Positions 21,055 through 33,100 of a stretch of 64,000 bases of DNA are shown here, one piece after another. Where the stretch lies: contig CM060731.1 in NCBI GenBank assembly GCA_030704615.1, forward strand, positions 59,066,756 through 59,130,755, read 5' to 3'. Made by a program: the position numbers and the translations under genes. The notes under the pieces are model-generated. The model was not told the origin of the DNA, did no database searches, and saw only the letters and a list, made by a program, of their open reading frames with translations. Source of the DNA: Takakia lepidozioides. Taxonomy: Eukaryota; Streptophyta; Takakiopsida; Takakiales; Takakiaceae. How positions within the stretch are numbered: the first letter of the stretch is position 1; each line of letters begins with the position of its first letter.

Positions 21055-22988
21055 TCCTCAGGGATTACGGTAGACATCACCTCAAAGACTGCTGCTGGTA
21101 TCTCAACATACCAAAATCAGATTGCCCATGGTATGAGTTGCAGACACGGAACCAGAACGACAATGCCAAGTCCTTGGCTCCTCTAACAGACAGGGAACTG
21201 CATGACAGAAACCTACGAAACCTCGCTGAGAAGGAACCTGCAGCCACACACACTCCGGCGAGAGGGAAGGGGAAGGGAAAGGGCACAAAGGACAAAGGGA
21301 AGGAGAAGAGCACCCAAGGGGATGCTGCAGCAGTTGTAGGTTCCGAGACCCCAATTGCAACCAAGGATCGCAAACGCAAGGGGAAGTTTGAGCCATACGA
21401 CGCAGTGGAACACCCATCCCGAATCAACCGAGAATGCAGATGCGAGCTTGTAAACGACTCCTCCCTTGCCATGATGGAGACAGGAAAGGTGGTTACAGTA
21501 GAGATCCCTCTCCAACGTGGGTTAAGATGATTGCTTTTCTGGAGTCGGTAAGCAAATCTCTCATCTTCACTGCTGTAAAATTCCCACCTTTACTGTTGCA
21601 TATTTCCCATCTTCGATATGGTTTTCAATTTTGGTCGGCGCTGTTTGCAGGTTTCGTCGGGGCGGGATTGGGTGAATGGTGCTCAGAAACCGTGTGCTGC
21701 AGACATGGTGATTGTTGACATTCCAGACGGGCAGGCGGTACCAGACATTCTCCTCACTGGCACTTGCCCAACCTGGAATGCATTTGACGAAAGGTACTGG
21801 CGGTGGGTCTTCTCTTTTTGCAAATTCTTTCTGTCGGATGGAGGGGTTCTGGTTATGATTCAGTCCGTCACTACAAAATGTCGTCAGGAGATTTCAAGCT
21901 ATCTGAAGGCCTCGGGGACGAAGATCATCAAAACGTGGAATGGTGTGAACAGCCTGTACCTGACAAAGGGTGATTGTCCAGGACAAATGGTAATCCTCCT
22001 TCCCTTTCCTTTTTCAATTTGTGTGCAATTCCGGAGGGGGGAAATCGTTGTCATCTTTGTGGGATTTTGAATCATTTCTTATGTCATTCGTGATGTCTTT
22101 TTGAGCAGACCCGCCTTTTTGAAGCCGTGTGCCTCATCAGGATTCGCCCGCCTTCCACTCTTGCATCAGTGAAGGAATTCAGGCTTCATGGGGGAGGTTG
22201 TTTTATCAACGACAGGTTTGATCCTGTGGTAGATGACATTCACTACAACTACGTCGATTCTAATGTGTGCTTGAGAAAGTCAAATTCCACACCATGGAGA
22301 GGGGCGAAGGAGAAGAGCCCAGCTTTTATTCAGACAATTATAGAGACATGCTCTCATCCGGGGTCGCGCATCGTGGAGTCACTCTTGGGACAGGTTAGAC
22401 CCCCATCATTCTCTGTTGTTCTCTTCTTGTTGCAGATATTGTTATATCTTGCTAACAGTATAGCGTCTTGCAGGAGCTTCGTACCATGCTTGCAAGGCGG
22501 GGGGCAGGCATTTGTTTGGTATGGAAGGGGATGCGGATATTTTCAATGACATCATTGCAGGCTTGCAAGGGCCAGCCTCTGCCGTCCAGGAACAGGAGGG
22601 TACAGTGCATGTGGATAACAACGAAGTGGATGAGAAAGACCTGGACGACGATTTCGCATGTGAGTAAGTTGAAATTGTGTGTGAATCTTAGTTCTCGAAC
22701 ACAACCCCCCACCATTCCTTTTTCTTCTATGTTCGCTAATGCATTGCGTTCACGTTGGTTTTCAGGATATTGGAAGCTATCCCTTTGCACAACGTCAGTG
22801 TTTTTCAGTCTGACTTCTGGTGCAGCCCTCCACGTTCGTACATCCTGCCAGAGTACGCTGAGGCCATTGCTCGACAGCAGTTGATGAACAAATCTCCCTC
22901 GTGTGCTCGGAAGCAGAAAAGGCACATAGGAGCTTGGGTTTTCGTGTCTGATAGTGCCACAATTTTGGGGGATAGTTGTAGTGATTGA
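21039..22988 (+). pseudogene. Beta-class DNA-methyltransferase-like gene, transposon copy 1
   Basis: Five visible exons: about 21039-21550 (Lys/Gly-rich linker, frame changes near 21500), 21651-21989, 22109-22393, 22474-22663 and 22766-22988 with a TGA stop, all with GT-AG borders. The second encodes ADMVIVDIPDG, in the place of the DPPY motif IV, then RYWRWVFSFCKFFLSDGGVL. The third has WRGAKEKSPAFIQTIIETC (motif X-like). The third/fourth junction encodes motif I (ESLLG.GASYHACKAGGRHLFGMEGD). This IV-X-I order is that of N4-cytosine/N6-adenine (beta) methyltransferases. Motif IV is altered (DIPD for DPPY), and a one-base deletion at the end of the third exon breaks the motif I frame, so this copy is probably inactive. 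The N-terminal ParB-like part is absent. Confidence 0.7.
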
Positions 22989-23043
22989 GACCATGCGTCA
23001 ATGTTGTCCGGTTTTGGTTCACGGCATATGGCAACTGCCAGAC

Positions 23044-26000
23044 CTATTGTGTTCCAACACATTTATCTAATACAATGCCTACACACGCATGTGTGTTCCT
23101 AGTAATGTAGTTGAATGCTCGTTCCTCAAGTTCAAGGCTTGTATGCATTTGCAAATATGACTTCAAGTTTTGCTGTACCTCTTTGACCATGGCCTGGACT
23201 CTGGATAGATTGGTTGTAGCAGACCCAACCTTGATTTTCGCTGCTTTCAAGGGGACCACGATCTCATGTCCTTCACCATTGCTAAAGCGAAGGGAATAGT
23301 CTGTCAGGCTGATGGTGGCACCAGCTCCAGTCATCCAGTCAAGGCCTAGCAGGAATTGTTCCCCAATTGTAACTATGCAGGTCACCACCACCTCTTTCTT
23401 GTGAATCCTGATGGGCACAATGATTAATCCCAGAGGCTCATATCTCAACCCATCAGCAGTCAGAACCTCAATTCCTGAAGCAGGGCATAGCTTAAGACCA
23501 AGGACTCTTACTACATTCAGAGGGATGGCAGATATGGTGCATCTTGTATCAATCACGCAGGGAAAGCTTAGCTCATGGATGTGGCACTGAGCCATAAGGG
23601 GACTGATCTGCTAGTTAGCAGCCCTTCTGCTGAGAGGACCAGAAGGGGAAGAACCACCAGCAGCTTTCATGTTCTTGATCAGCTCTGGTAACCCTGCCCT
23701 GTCTGGACAATGCTTAGTCCATTGCTCAAAAGACCCACAGATGTAACATGCAGCATGATTACCTTCATATGCTTGCCTAGTTGGGTGCGACCCCTATTAT
23801 TGCCACTTGTAGGCCCTTGTGCTTGGCGAGGCTGCCCGCTGTTGGTGAGCTTGCATTGCTGCAAATTGAGTGGCTACAGACTCACTAAGACTGCCTACTA
23901 TGTTGGCCAATCCTTGAAGGGTGAAGTCATCTGTCTTGCAATGCATAGCAAGAGGAACATAAGGCACAGATGTTCCAGCCATGTCAAGCTCGGAGCCCAT
24001 TGGAGCTTGAAACTTGGCATGATGTTGCGTTGATTTGCTGTCAGCCAAGTCTGCCATCTTAAGGTTAATTTCTACTAACATAGTTTTGTCATTGACAAAA
24101 TGACGACGCCGAGCCCAATTTTTGAATAGCAGGGGGCAAGCCAAGGAGAAAATACCTTTTGACCATGCGATCTCTCTTTGCTGGGTCAATGATGTTCTCA
24201 ACAGCAGCAGACTTGATGTCCATGTAAAATGGCCACAGGGATTCCCTAGGCTAGTAAGTCCTGGAAGAGAGCTTAGCAAAGCAGTCCAGAGGTCTTCCAG
24301 GAGGCTTGAACAAGGTCTTAGCCCATTCTATAAGGGTCGCCCAATTGAGGCTGGGATCATCCATGACTGCTGCATGCAGCAAGTCCCGAGCTGACCCCTT
24401 CATGCTCATCCTAAAGATGGCCATCTTGAAGTTCTCAAGCACTCCATTTACGCTAGCAATGACTTCAAACATTTGAAGCTACCTATCAAAGTCTCCCCCC
24501 ATAGTATACTCTGGATAGGGTTGAGTGGTGAGTTGAGGGATTAGATGACAAGACAGATTGTGGTTTATGTGCCCAAGAAGAACAGATGCATGAGCAACGC
24601 AGCAGGGAATAATGGCCTGAGTAGGAACAGAAGAGGTACTGGCTGGTCCCATACTAGAGGATGGCAGACTTGCATGTGGTGCCCGCATGCCCATGGGAAG
24701 GGCATGTGACACCACATTTGACTGAGCAGCTGGGAAAACTGACTGTAGGTGGGGCTGTGGCACACCACTCATGGGAGGAGTGGATGTCACTCCCACCATA
24801 GGAGCTGTTCTAGAGCTTAAATTGCTAGCATGAACATGGACTGTATTGACATTGCTAGCATGTGTATCCATAACCTGATTAGCTGCAGTCCGTGGCAATC
24901 CCCCCATCTGTTGAATAGGAAGAGTTCCCACACGACGTGCATGACCAACAGACGAGGTGGAGGGCACTGATGCTATTGCCCCCCCACCCGCAACAAGACT
25001 GGAGACATTCAACAAAGGGACAACACTCAGATGCAAACTTGAATTCAAAGAGTCCCTCCCCCGAGAATGGGATTAGGGAGGCTAATCACAGGCACATGCA
25101 TCGGACTCGTTACTGGGGCCGGCATACCGCTCATAGTAGCCCAAACATCCGAACCAGACCTGTCTACCCCCTGAACATGAACAGGATGGGAGGGCAGACC
25201 GTTCAATTCCTGAGCCAACATAGGCTCGGTTCGTCTAGCCACCATGGCTTCATCACTTTGAACATAAACAGAGAGACCCTCGGTGTTGGCTATCCCAGAA
25301 CCCTCACCTACCAATGCAATACCAGTAGGGGACTCTACAACTGCTCCCAACGTACTATCATTTAAAAATTCATCATCACTCGCCACGAAATTATCTGCCT
25401 GCAGGTTATCCGATCCCTCATTCATTTCTATTACACTTTCGGCCAACGGCTCCTCTGAACTATTCATGGACCTGTGTCTTCCTGATCTCAACCAAGTCAC
25501 TTCTAGAATCACCTAGCATGCAAGAAACGAAAGTAGATTGGAAGTTTAACCTTTAAGTAGCAAGAATATGGAGAGTGGGCCGAGCGCTTGGCGAGCTGTC
25601 CTCTGGAACCCAAGTGGAACAATATACCACCTTCAGCACCTTGTGTGACTGCAACTTGTAGACTCCCAATGCTAGCCACTCCCATTAGCTCCCTTAAGCC
25701 AAAAATCAACGCGGGTTGTGTCACCCTCTTTCCATGTGCGCGAAAGCACAACCGAATTTGAATAGTCACTAAATCTCTCAAACGCACTCGGGCGAACCAC
25801 TCGCTGTGAAGCAAAGGTAGTACCCATATCCAAGACTACTAGATCAGACGACTGCACTGTCAAGGCCCCACCCTTGAGACCATCAACCAACTGTGAATAA
25901 GTAGGCGCCAAGGCATAGGGCCGGAGCTGAAACCGTAGTGCCCTCAAGATCAAAGCCCCCGTGCCTTGTAACATTAACGACAACCAACTTCGCCTTACCA

Positions 26001-26859
26001 CACCAGGGCCATGATGAAGCTCCACACTTCGAACACCAGAGAGAGGTAAATACAAACCAACTTCTAATTAGGTCAATTCGCGATGGTGCAGAAAACACGA
26101 CTTAATCGTTCTGGACGACAAACGTTCTTCGTTGCGTAACTCGAATTCTCTCCCAGCAAGCAGTCTGGCTCTAGACACCACCACACCAGGCTCAAGCAAA
26201 GGTCTCGTGAACAGGGCCTCATGATGACTGGTTAACGCAGCAAGGTCACCCACGACAGCTCTTTCTATACGCTAAAACCAAAGTTGATCCTCGTCACATA
26301 TGTCACACAACAGATCATCTACTTCCTGCAACAACTCGATATCCCTCTCTAACTCTGCTGCCTGTTGCCTATTCTCGAAATATTCAGGTCGAGGATCAAC
26401 AAAGTTGTCAAAATTATAGTATCCCGGATCACAACTATCTAGAGAGCTATCAGATTTCTCAAACCTTGGCGACCACGCCTTTGCCTCATCTAAATTGTCA
26501 TAATCACTACCACCAGGAGAACCCAATAAAACAAGAAGGGTTGAAACACAAGTAGTTGGTTCAAGGAGAGGCGACGCTGGCAAGGCAACACTGTCGGACC
26601 GCGCGCCGTTGGCCGTGTTAGCAACAGCAAGAACGTCGGCAGAGTGAGAAACGACAAGGTTGGTTTCAACAACAGGAGGAGCAACAGGAACGACACCAGC
26701 AGAACAAGGAGTGACAACAGGGTTAGTTTCCACACTAGGATTAGTTTCAACAACGAGTTCCACACTAATATAAAGAAACAGGCTCTCCCCTTCTCTACGA
26801 GCTACACAAGACAAGTCACGAACAGTAGCCATTCCCTGCAACCACACCCCAACACGCAA
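23044..26859 (-). pseudogene. Ty3/gypsy gag-protease remnant, minus strand
   Basis: Read from 26859 down: an acidic N-terminal region, a long Pro/Ser/Val-rich region (25048-24479), the gag core (24472-24251: FKMAIFRMSMKGSARDLLHA, WATLIEWAKTLF), a zinc knuckle near 23760-23720 (CYICGSFEQWTKHC) and an aspartic protease (23595-23044). The knuckle has Q where CCHC needs H. The protease active site reads DTR instead of DTG (FPCVIDTRCTISAIP). Several frameshifts and stops separate the pieces. The sequence stops abruptly at about 23044, next to the transposon remnant, so RT and later domains are missing. It could be the same family as the element at 1-8.6 kb, which cannot be shown because the two do not overlap. 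Confidence 0.82.
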
Positions 26860-27420
26860 TGTGAGACGGTGATATCACAACAGCAGGAGAAAATACGGCA
26901 AGGCGAGGAGCCGCCGTTGATAACATGCATTAGCAAACCACTTAGGCAGCAGGATGTAGAGCAGATCCCGCGAGAAAGACCTAACTAACCCTGACAGCGC
27001 GGGCAAGATCCACCAACGCTTATGGTACCCGGCTTCTCTCCACCTAAAACAAGCCTGAAGCATATACTCATTTCCTCTCAAGAAGTAGGGTTTCACAACA
27101 AAGGGGCAAACGGAAAGAGCAGGCAACGCGCAAGAGGAGGATCAAACACACGGATCTGACACAAAGCAGCTCTCATCCAAAGCTTGTACACCAAAATCAC
27201 ATATACACTAACACACGAGTACACCGCCCTGACCTTGTGTCAGGGCGCCGTCTTTATACAAAAGCCCTAGCTTTAGCGAGGCGTCACAAGCCAAAACCCA
27301 CGGCGGCGCTTTGTTACCCTAGATCTGATGAAGGGCCAGGATCGAGCCACCAGCCAAAACTAACCCTAACCTAGATATCATTCTAACGGTTTAACGGCTT
27401 TATACGCCAAAAAATTATAC
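26860..27420 (-). mobile_element. Probable 5' leader/LTR region of the gag remnant
   Basis: It lies upstream of gag on the minus strand. A TATA-like TTTGTATAAAG reads on the minus strand near 27262-27250, between inverted GCCCTGA/TCAGGGC motifs. No second LTR was found for comparison, so the borders are not defined. Confidence 0.35.
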
Positions 27421-27702
27421 TATGGATGTGTATCGCCTGGATGAAACGGGTCATTTCTAGGCGAAGCAAATATGGGGCTTTACAGGCGCAACACGCTGTG
27501 ACTGGAATCTAGCTATAGTAGCATTTCCGCCTGAGCTAGCTCGTCCAGAACTGGGAGCTGGACCCATGACAAATGGACATGTCTGCTGAACTTACTACTA
27601 AATACCACAGCTGGTGGTTGAGGATTTCAGGATCATAAGACGAGTGGGAAAAGAAGTTTTGCCTTCTTTGTATCTCATGAATCTGACATTAGCAGACACC
27701 TC

Positions 27703-28604
27703 TCATACAATGAACGTAGCCAATAAATACACCCGGGTCGTCGCAGTTGGTGCATAGCCCCTCATCTCCATCTCTCTCAAGACCTCCATGGCTTTGGCCT
27801 TCCTACCTTCTTTGCAATAGAGCTGGATCAGTGTGTTGTAGACATCAGGGTGGGAGACACCCCTGCATCCTTAATATGACGGTAGAGCTTCACAGCTTTC
27901 CATAAATGTCCCAATTTTCCACACAAATTCACCATCACGCGGTAGGCAACAAGGTCTGGCTTGCACCCTGCCTCCTCCATCTCCTCCCCGATTGGGCTTG
28001 TTTTGGGGAAACTTCATATGTGTCATAAAATTGTAAGTGACCAGATCTGAGAGCAAACCAGTCTTTTTCATCAATTTTGGCGTTTCAGTGGCCTTGTCAA
28101 CTCTCCCCCTCATCCCAAAGAGAGCAACCATGGCAGTGAATGTGTTGACATCTGGCAGAGGCCCAAGTCGTTGCATGTCCTGGAATACAACCTCAGTTCT
28201 CGAGAAGACCACACTTGCCATACACCAGAACAGCGTTATGCAATATTCTGGTTAGAGGTACAAGTGCAGACAGATCATCAACTGCTGTCTTCACATTCTG
28301 CAACTGCCCACCACTCGCATAAGCATGCCACAAAGAAGCATACGCAACATCGTTCAGTTCGACAAACTGCTATTTTTTAGCTCTTCTAGTACTAACTCAG
28401 CTTGCTCCCATTGCCCCTCCCTTGCGAGGGCAGCCAGTAAAGCTCTGTCTGGACTACACCCAGCCCTCAGCATTCCCTTGTAGATTCCCATAGCCTGCTG
28501 TGATGAGCCAGATCTCCCCGAGGCATCAATTAGGGCGTTGAATATCGCCCTCTCTGGCTCACATCCTGCCTTTTTCATGTCCTGGATTGACTTGCAAAAT
28601 CAGC
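27703..28604 (-). pseudogene. P-class pentatricopeptide repeat gene fragment
   Basis: Minus-strand frames give consecutive 35-residue PPR motifs. 28604-28354 has KKAGCEPERAIFNALIDASG and GMLRAGCSPDRALLAALARE. A shifted frame continues through DVAYASLWHAYASGG, then 28190-28040 gives GPLPDVNTFTAMVALFG and SDLVTYNFM. The end near 27703 reads NTLIQLYCKEGRKAKAMEVL and REMEMRGYAPT before TGA. At least three frameshifts are needed to join them. P-class PPR proteins bind organelle RNA. The 5' part with the transit peptide is missing. It is a separate relic from the PLS-type fragment at 2.7-3.6 kb. Confidence 0.82.
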
Positions 28605-30120
28605 TTTGACAGATTCTGTTTCTCTCCATGCAGGGCAATTGATGCGATGCTTTACAGTGTCGTTGCATAGTAAGAGATGATGCTTCAGGTTCCAAATTGA
28701 TAAGGGGGCCCTGCTTGCCGAGCCCACCAAAGGTTATATATATATGAGGCATGTGCATTGGCCAATGTTTGAATGAGACCCCTAACTTAAGTTAAATTGA
28801 GGCCCGGGTGAATGATGTGGCAAGAGAGCCATTTCAGTAGATTATGAGGGTGATTGTGTCTCTTCAATTCCCAAATTCCCCAATCATAGAATACCAGGTG
28901 GCAAGGGTCCACCAACCTTACAGCACTCTCTAACCCGAACTACATCATGTGCTAACCATCCCTGCTTGACCAAGGGGAGGTGATGCTGATGTGATCTGTA
29001 TACAAAGTTCAACGTCAGGGATGGTTAGGACGTGTAATACATTGAAGCACCGAGGCACTGATGAGAGACAAAGAGAGGCTCTGCAGACTACCAAGGTTCC
29101 TGAAAGCAAGTACCAAAAGCTACCACCATAGCCAGCAAGGCTAATGTTGCAGGTGACTAGTGACTACCCTGCTCCTAAGCAGGCTTTTGCAGCAATTTAA
29201 AAAAGAACTTGCACACAAATGAATGAACAATTTTTCTGACCATAGTCAATGCCGCAGCTGCAGTACTGATACCGTAGTCTAGGAAAAAGCGAGACCCCCT
29301 GAATGGTGAACTTATATGACTACTGCAACACCTGGCTTTACTCTTAACTAGACATGCAAGGCAGCTGAGACATTTTGCAAATTTGAACCAAAACCCTTAC
29401 TATCCTGCCAACGTTGAGTAAAAAACATTCACATCCCTCAATTACAATAGCCATGTATCCGAAACTAGTTCCCGCAATGCCCAATTAAAAATCAATGATG
29501 TCGTCCACCAATTTTTAGACATGAAATGCAGGGTTAAAGAGGTACTGAATAATGCTGAGATATTAGCAGATATTGTTTGACAGCTTCAGTAGTGTATAGG
29601 CAGCAGATTGCTTTAGGCATTCAGTGGACTTCATTGAATCATTGTACCCATGCTGCATGCACACACAGACAGTGTAGCCCACTGTAAATGCCAATCGGCC
29701 TGACCTAGAGAAGGCCCTTCCACTATATTGCAGAATAGGTCCACATGAGTTCAGGTGGATCCACTCAAAAAATGCACAAATGGACGTATTGAGTACTCTC
29801 ACCCCAAAAGTGTTGAGTATCGCTGAAAACCACTCGTAGTGTTGAAGGACCACAAGACCCAACCTACAATTACAAGGGCCTCAGCATACAGCCATGATGA
29901 CGTTTGTTTGCTCACTTGTCCTGTACGTCACCCCTTCACCACTTGGATACATCAATTAAGGCAAATTAAAGGCCTGTAACTGGAAGAATCTGTATGGATT
30001 CTGTTCAAGAGTGAAACAGAACACAGCCCCTCCTGCATGCTCAGACTCGCCTTCTCCATTTTACTGTTCCTCAGCCCGCACCTTCCAATGAGAAATGACA
30101 GAAAAGATGAGAAATTGCCA
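28605..30120. other. Intergenic region / 3' flank of the U-box gene
   Basis: No supported gene. A minus open frame at 29862-29563 shows no known domain and lies where the 3' untranslated region of the U-box gene would be expected. Confidence 0.4.
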
Positions 30121-33100
30121 TCAAAGAGTATAGGTGGAGCCTTTGGGCATCATGTCCAAATGCATTAATGCTGTAGCAGCCGCCTTCCGCGCTTCTGTTG
30201 TTCCAATCGTCATTGTTGTACATAGACTAGACTTTGCCACAGCCGAATATTTCTCTTCTCTGTACTTTTGAAATCTGAAAATACGCTCCAGCATTCGCAC
30301 GCCCTTCTCGGTGGAGTTCTGGCTCCGGCCAATAAGTGAAACAACAGGCTCTAATACATTGTTTTTCATTAAGAAGTCAACCCCCTTCTCCATATTCTCT
30401 GGGGGATCAACAAGAGTAAGAAGGGCTTCTACAGAGCACTCCACACCGCGGTGCCCACCATCTCTCACTAGCCTGATAAGAACTGGAATTGCCCCGGACT
30501 CCACTAGGCATAGAGTTCCCCGCTGGCTGCATTTCCCTATATGTACCTTACAACACTTGTACCTGCAGTTGCCATACCCATGAAAGATATCAACTCCCTG
30601 TCCCACTCTACTACTGAAGAATCTTTCCTGTCCCTCTCCTTCATATGACCAAACAGAACACATCAGTAGCAACAGAGCCTCATGTTCAGAGTTGAAAGAC
30701 CTGCTTCCTGGCAAGTAAAGCCTGAAGATGCCAAGTTTTACCAATTTTCATGAGGGAACGATGGAGGGATTGGAAAGTTGTCAAATATCTTTGAAAAACC
30801 AGACTTGCAATGCTAAGGGTGCTGTGCCTTCTGTGCTTTGGGTGAGTTGAATCTTCATGGTCCTACAACCACCTAGTCAGTGGACAGTAGGGCATTCCCA
30901 AGATTCAATTGAGCCTATACTGTGTCACTCGGTGTTTACCCCTTGCCTGACTATTCTGCCACAAATCTGATCGTCACCAATTCCCAAGATCTCCACTATC
31001 TAAATCTCTGAAGCTGATGATCAGTTGAGAAGCAACCTACTGACAAGAAATAGTGTAGTTTTGTAAGTGACATCTAAAGTCCTGCTTACCAGGACAATCC
31101 AATGCTTCACAATGATCCTCGCTTGCACCTTATCTCTGCCACAGTGGGTTGTTAAAGCTCAACCTACATGCAAACAAAGCAGTTCTGTCTTACTGACAGA
31201 GGAGTGTGTACCTCTGGATACCAAGCTTTGCTAGCAGTGTCTTGATAGCTGATTGCCGCACTGTCAGCTGTGGAGTACTCATAGAGAGGAGACCCAATGT
31301 GAGTGCGGCATGCTGCCTAGCCTTCTCAGTTCCCCAACTCAAGAGGTTCACCATTGGTGGAATCATGCCGAGCCGTGCTAGTGCAAGCTGTGTACCAACT
31401 TCCACTTGTCTAGTGTCTGCTAGTTTTGACAGAGTTGCAGCTGCAAATTCCTGTAGTTGGGAACTTCCAGGCTCCAGACACTTGATTAACATAGTAAATA
31501 AGTTATGATCACCTCCCACAAGAGTCTGCACTCGACTGTTCTTTATAATCCCCAAAATCGACACTTTCTCCTTGGGCTCAGAAAGCTGTTCGAACAGTCG
31601 AATTAAAAATTGCAAATCACTGCGAGATGGTTCTACATTGTCGCGGGACTCCCCATCCTCAATGATGTGACAGAGAAGGCTGAGAATACTACCCTGACAG
31701 GTTGGCGCAATCTGTCCTGATTGAAGAAGAGAGAAGAAGTAGGGCACACCTCCTGATTCTCTCACGGTCATCCGCACTGTTCGACTCACTTTCACCATGC
31801 ACTGAAGGGTTTTTAAAGCATATTCGCGCACCAAAGATTCCCCATATCTCAGCATCCCCAATAACCTTGTAATGGCACCCACTTGATCGATTTCAATTGC
31901 ACCCTGCCGATCAGTTGCTAAATAAGAGAGGGTTGCCAGAGCCTCGATCCTGAAGGGAAAGAAACAAGGATCAACTGTAAGTACCTGTGCCATTAGAAAA
32001 CTGCCATGACATCTGTAGCTAATGATGCGAAGGGTAACAATGCTATTGTGAAATCCAACTCCTCCTGGTCCTCCTTCTAGTCCACCTAATAACTTCCTTC
32101 CAACAAAGCTGCTAGCAGTTGCCATGCATATCTCCAGTCATCGAGATTTTGGAGATCCCAGTCCACAGTGCACTGAAAGACCAGTTACCTGACATCTGTT
32201 TCGTCGGATGCCAGGAAGCTGACTAGTACGGGAATAGCACCAGCCCTGGCTATCGTCACCTTATTCCTGTCAATACCAGAGAGGTGCTTCAGGGCTTTCA
32301 GAGCTGCAACTTGGCCACCCATAGTCCCATTTTTCAAGAGATCTAGCAAAGGGGGAACACCTCCAGTGGACACCAGTTTGGCACTGCCATGTTCGTTGAG
32401 GTTAAGATCGACCACTGCCATTGCCATGTGAATCCTAGTCACTATGTCCATTCCTGCACCAGTACATCCCAATCGACATCATTTCTAATGTCAACCTTTG
32501 GCCCTTTCCTAAAGCTCCTGGAGTGGATGCAACTGCCACGAGGGCAAGCTTGTCTGGCCCTCCAACCCTCAATGTGTTGCCAAAGAAGCTCTCTTAAATC
32601 CACTCTCTTCTTCAGGCCCTCTCTCTGTCTGTCTCACCCCCAGCTTGCCCAATGCTAGAAGTGGAGACAGAAATCATTTTGCTTTCTCCTGCCTTGTGGG
32701 TTATGAGATTAGGGGAAGGTACTACAGAGGATCCTCATGCATGGCAGAGGCATTTAGTTGTCAAAACCAGTTGCCTGATCACAGCTCTGCATAAGCATGT
32801 ATTCTGTCCCTTAATACTACCAACGTCAGCCCCTGACAGAGGTAGGTTCTGTCCCTTTTGTTCCCGCTCAAACTGGGCGCGGGGTCAATGGCCACAAGGC
32901 TACGGCAAACAACGTCTTATGAGTACAATCTGTCCCTTAATACTCTCTGCAGTTCCCCTAATATGCACATGTTTAGTGGTGAAGGACACCATCTCCACAT
33001 TTTCAAGGATTTTCTGCCATTCTGAAAAGAAAAGAGGGAGTGTACCGTACCAGGGCCCAAATTGTTCACCAACGGTTTAAAGACTCCAGCGCCGGCTACT

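Larger units (their letters stand above)
20028..23040 (+). mobile_element. Remnant of the methyltransferase-bearing DNA transposon, copy 1
   Basis: The left end (20028-20065) has repeated CGTGAGC motifs. The segment near 20190-20230 (CTATAACCGAGGG...CATAGCCGCGGAA) matches the left-end segment of copy 2 (near 49068-49105). A GGATGAAT-rich subterminal block follows at 20300-20440, as in copy 2. Inside is a methyltransferase-like gene (21039-22988). No transposase and no palindrome array remain. The right end is not recognisable; gypsy sequence begins at 23044. Confidence 0.6.

Noticed and set aside
29563-29862. Additional minus-strand gene next to the U-box gene
   Set aside because: A 99-codon frame without any domain, in the expected 3' untranslated region.
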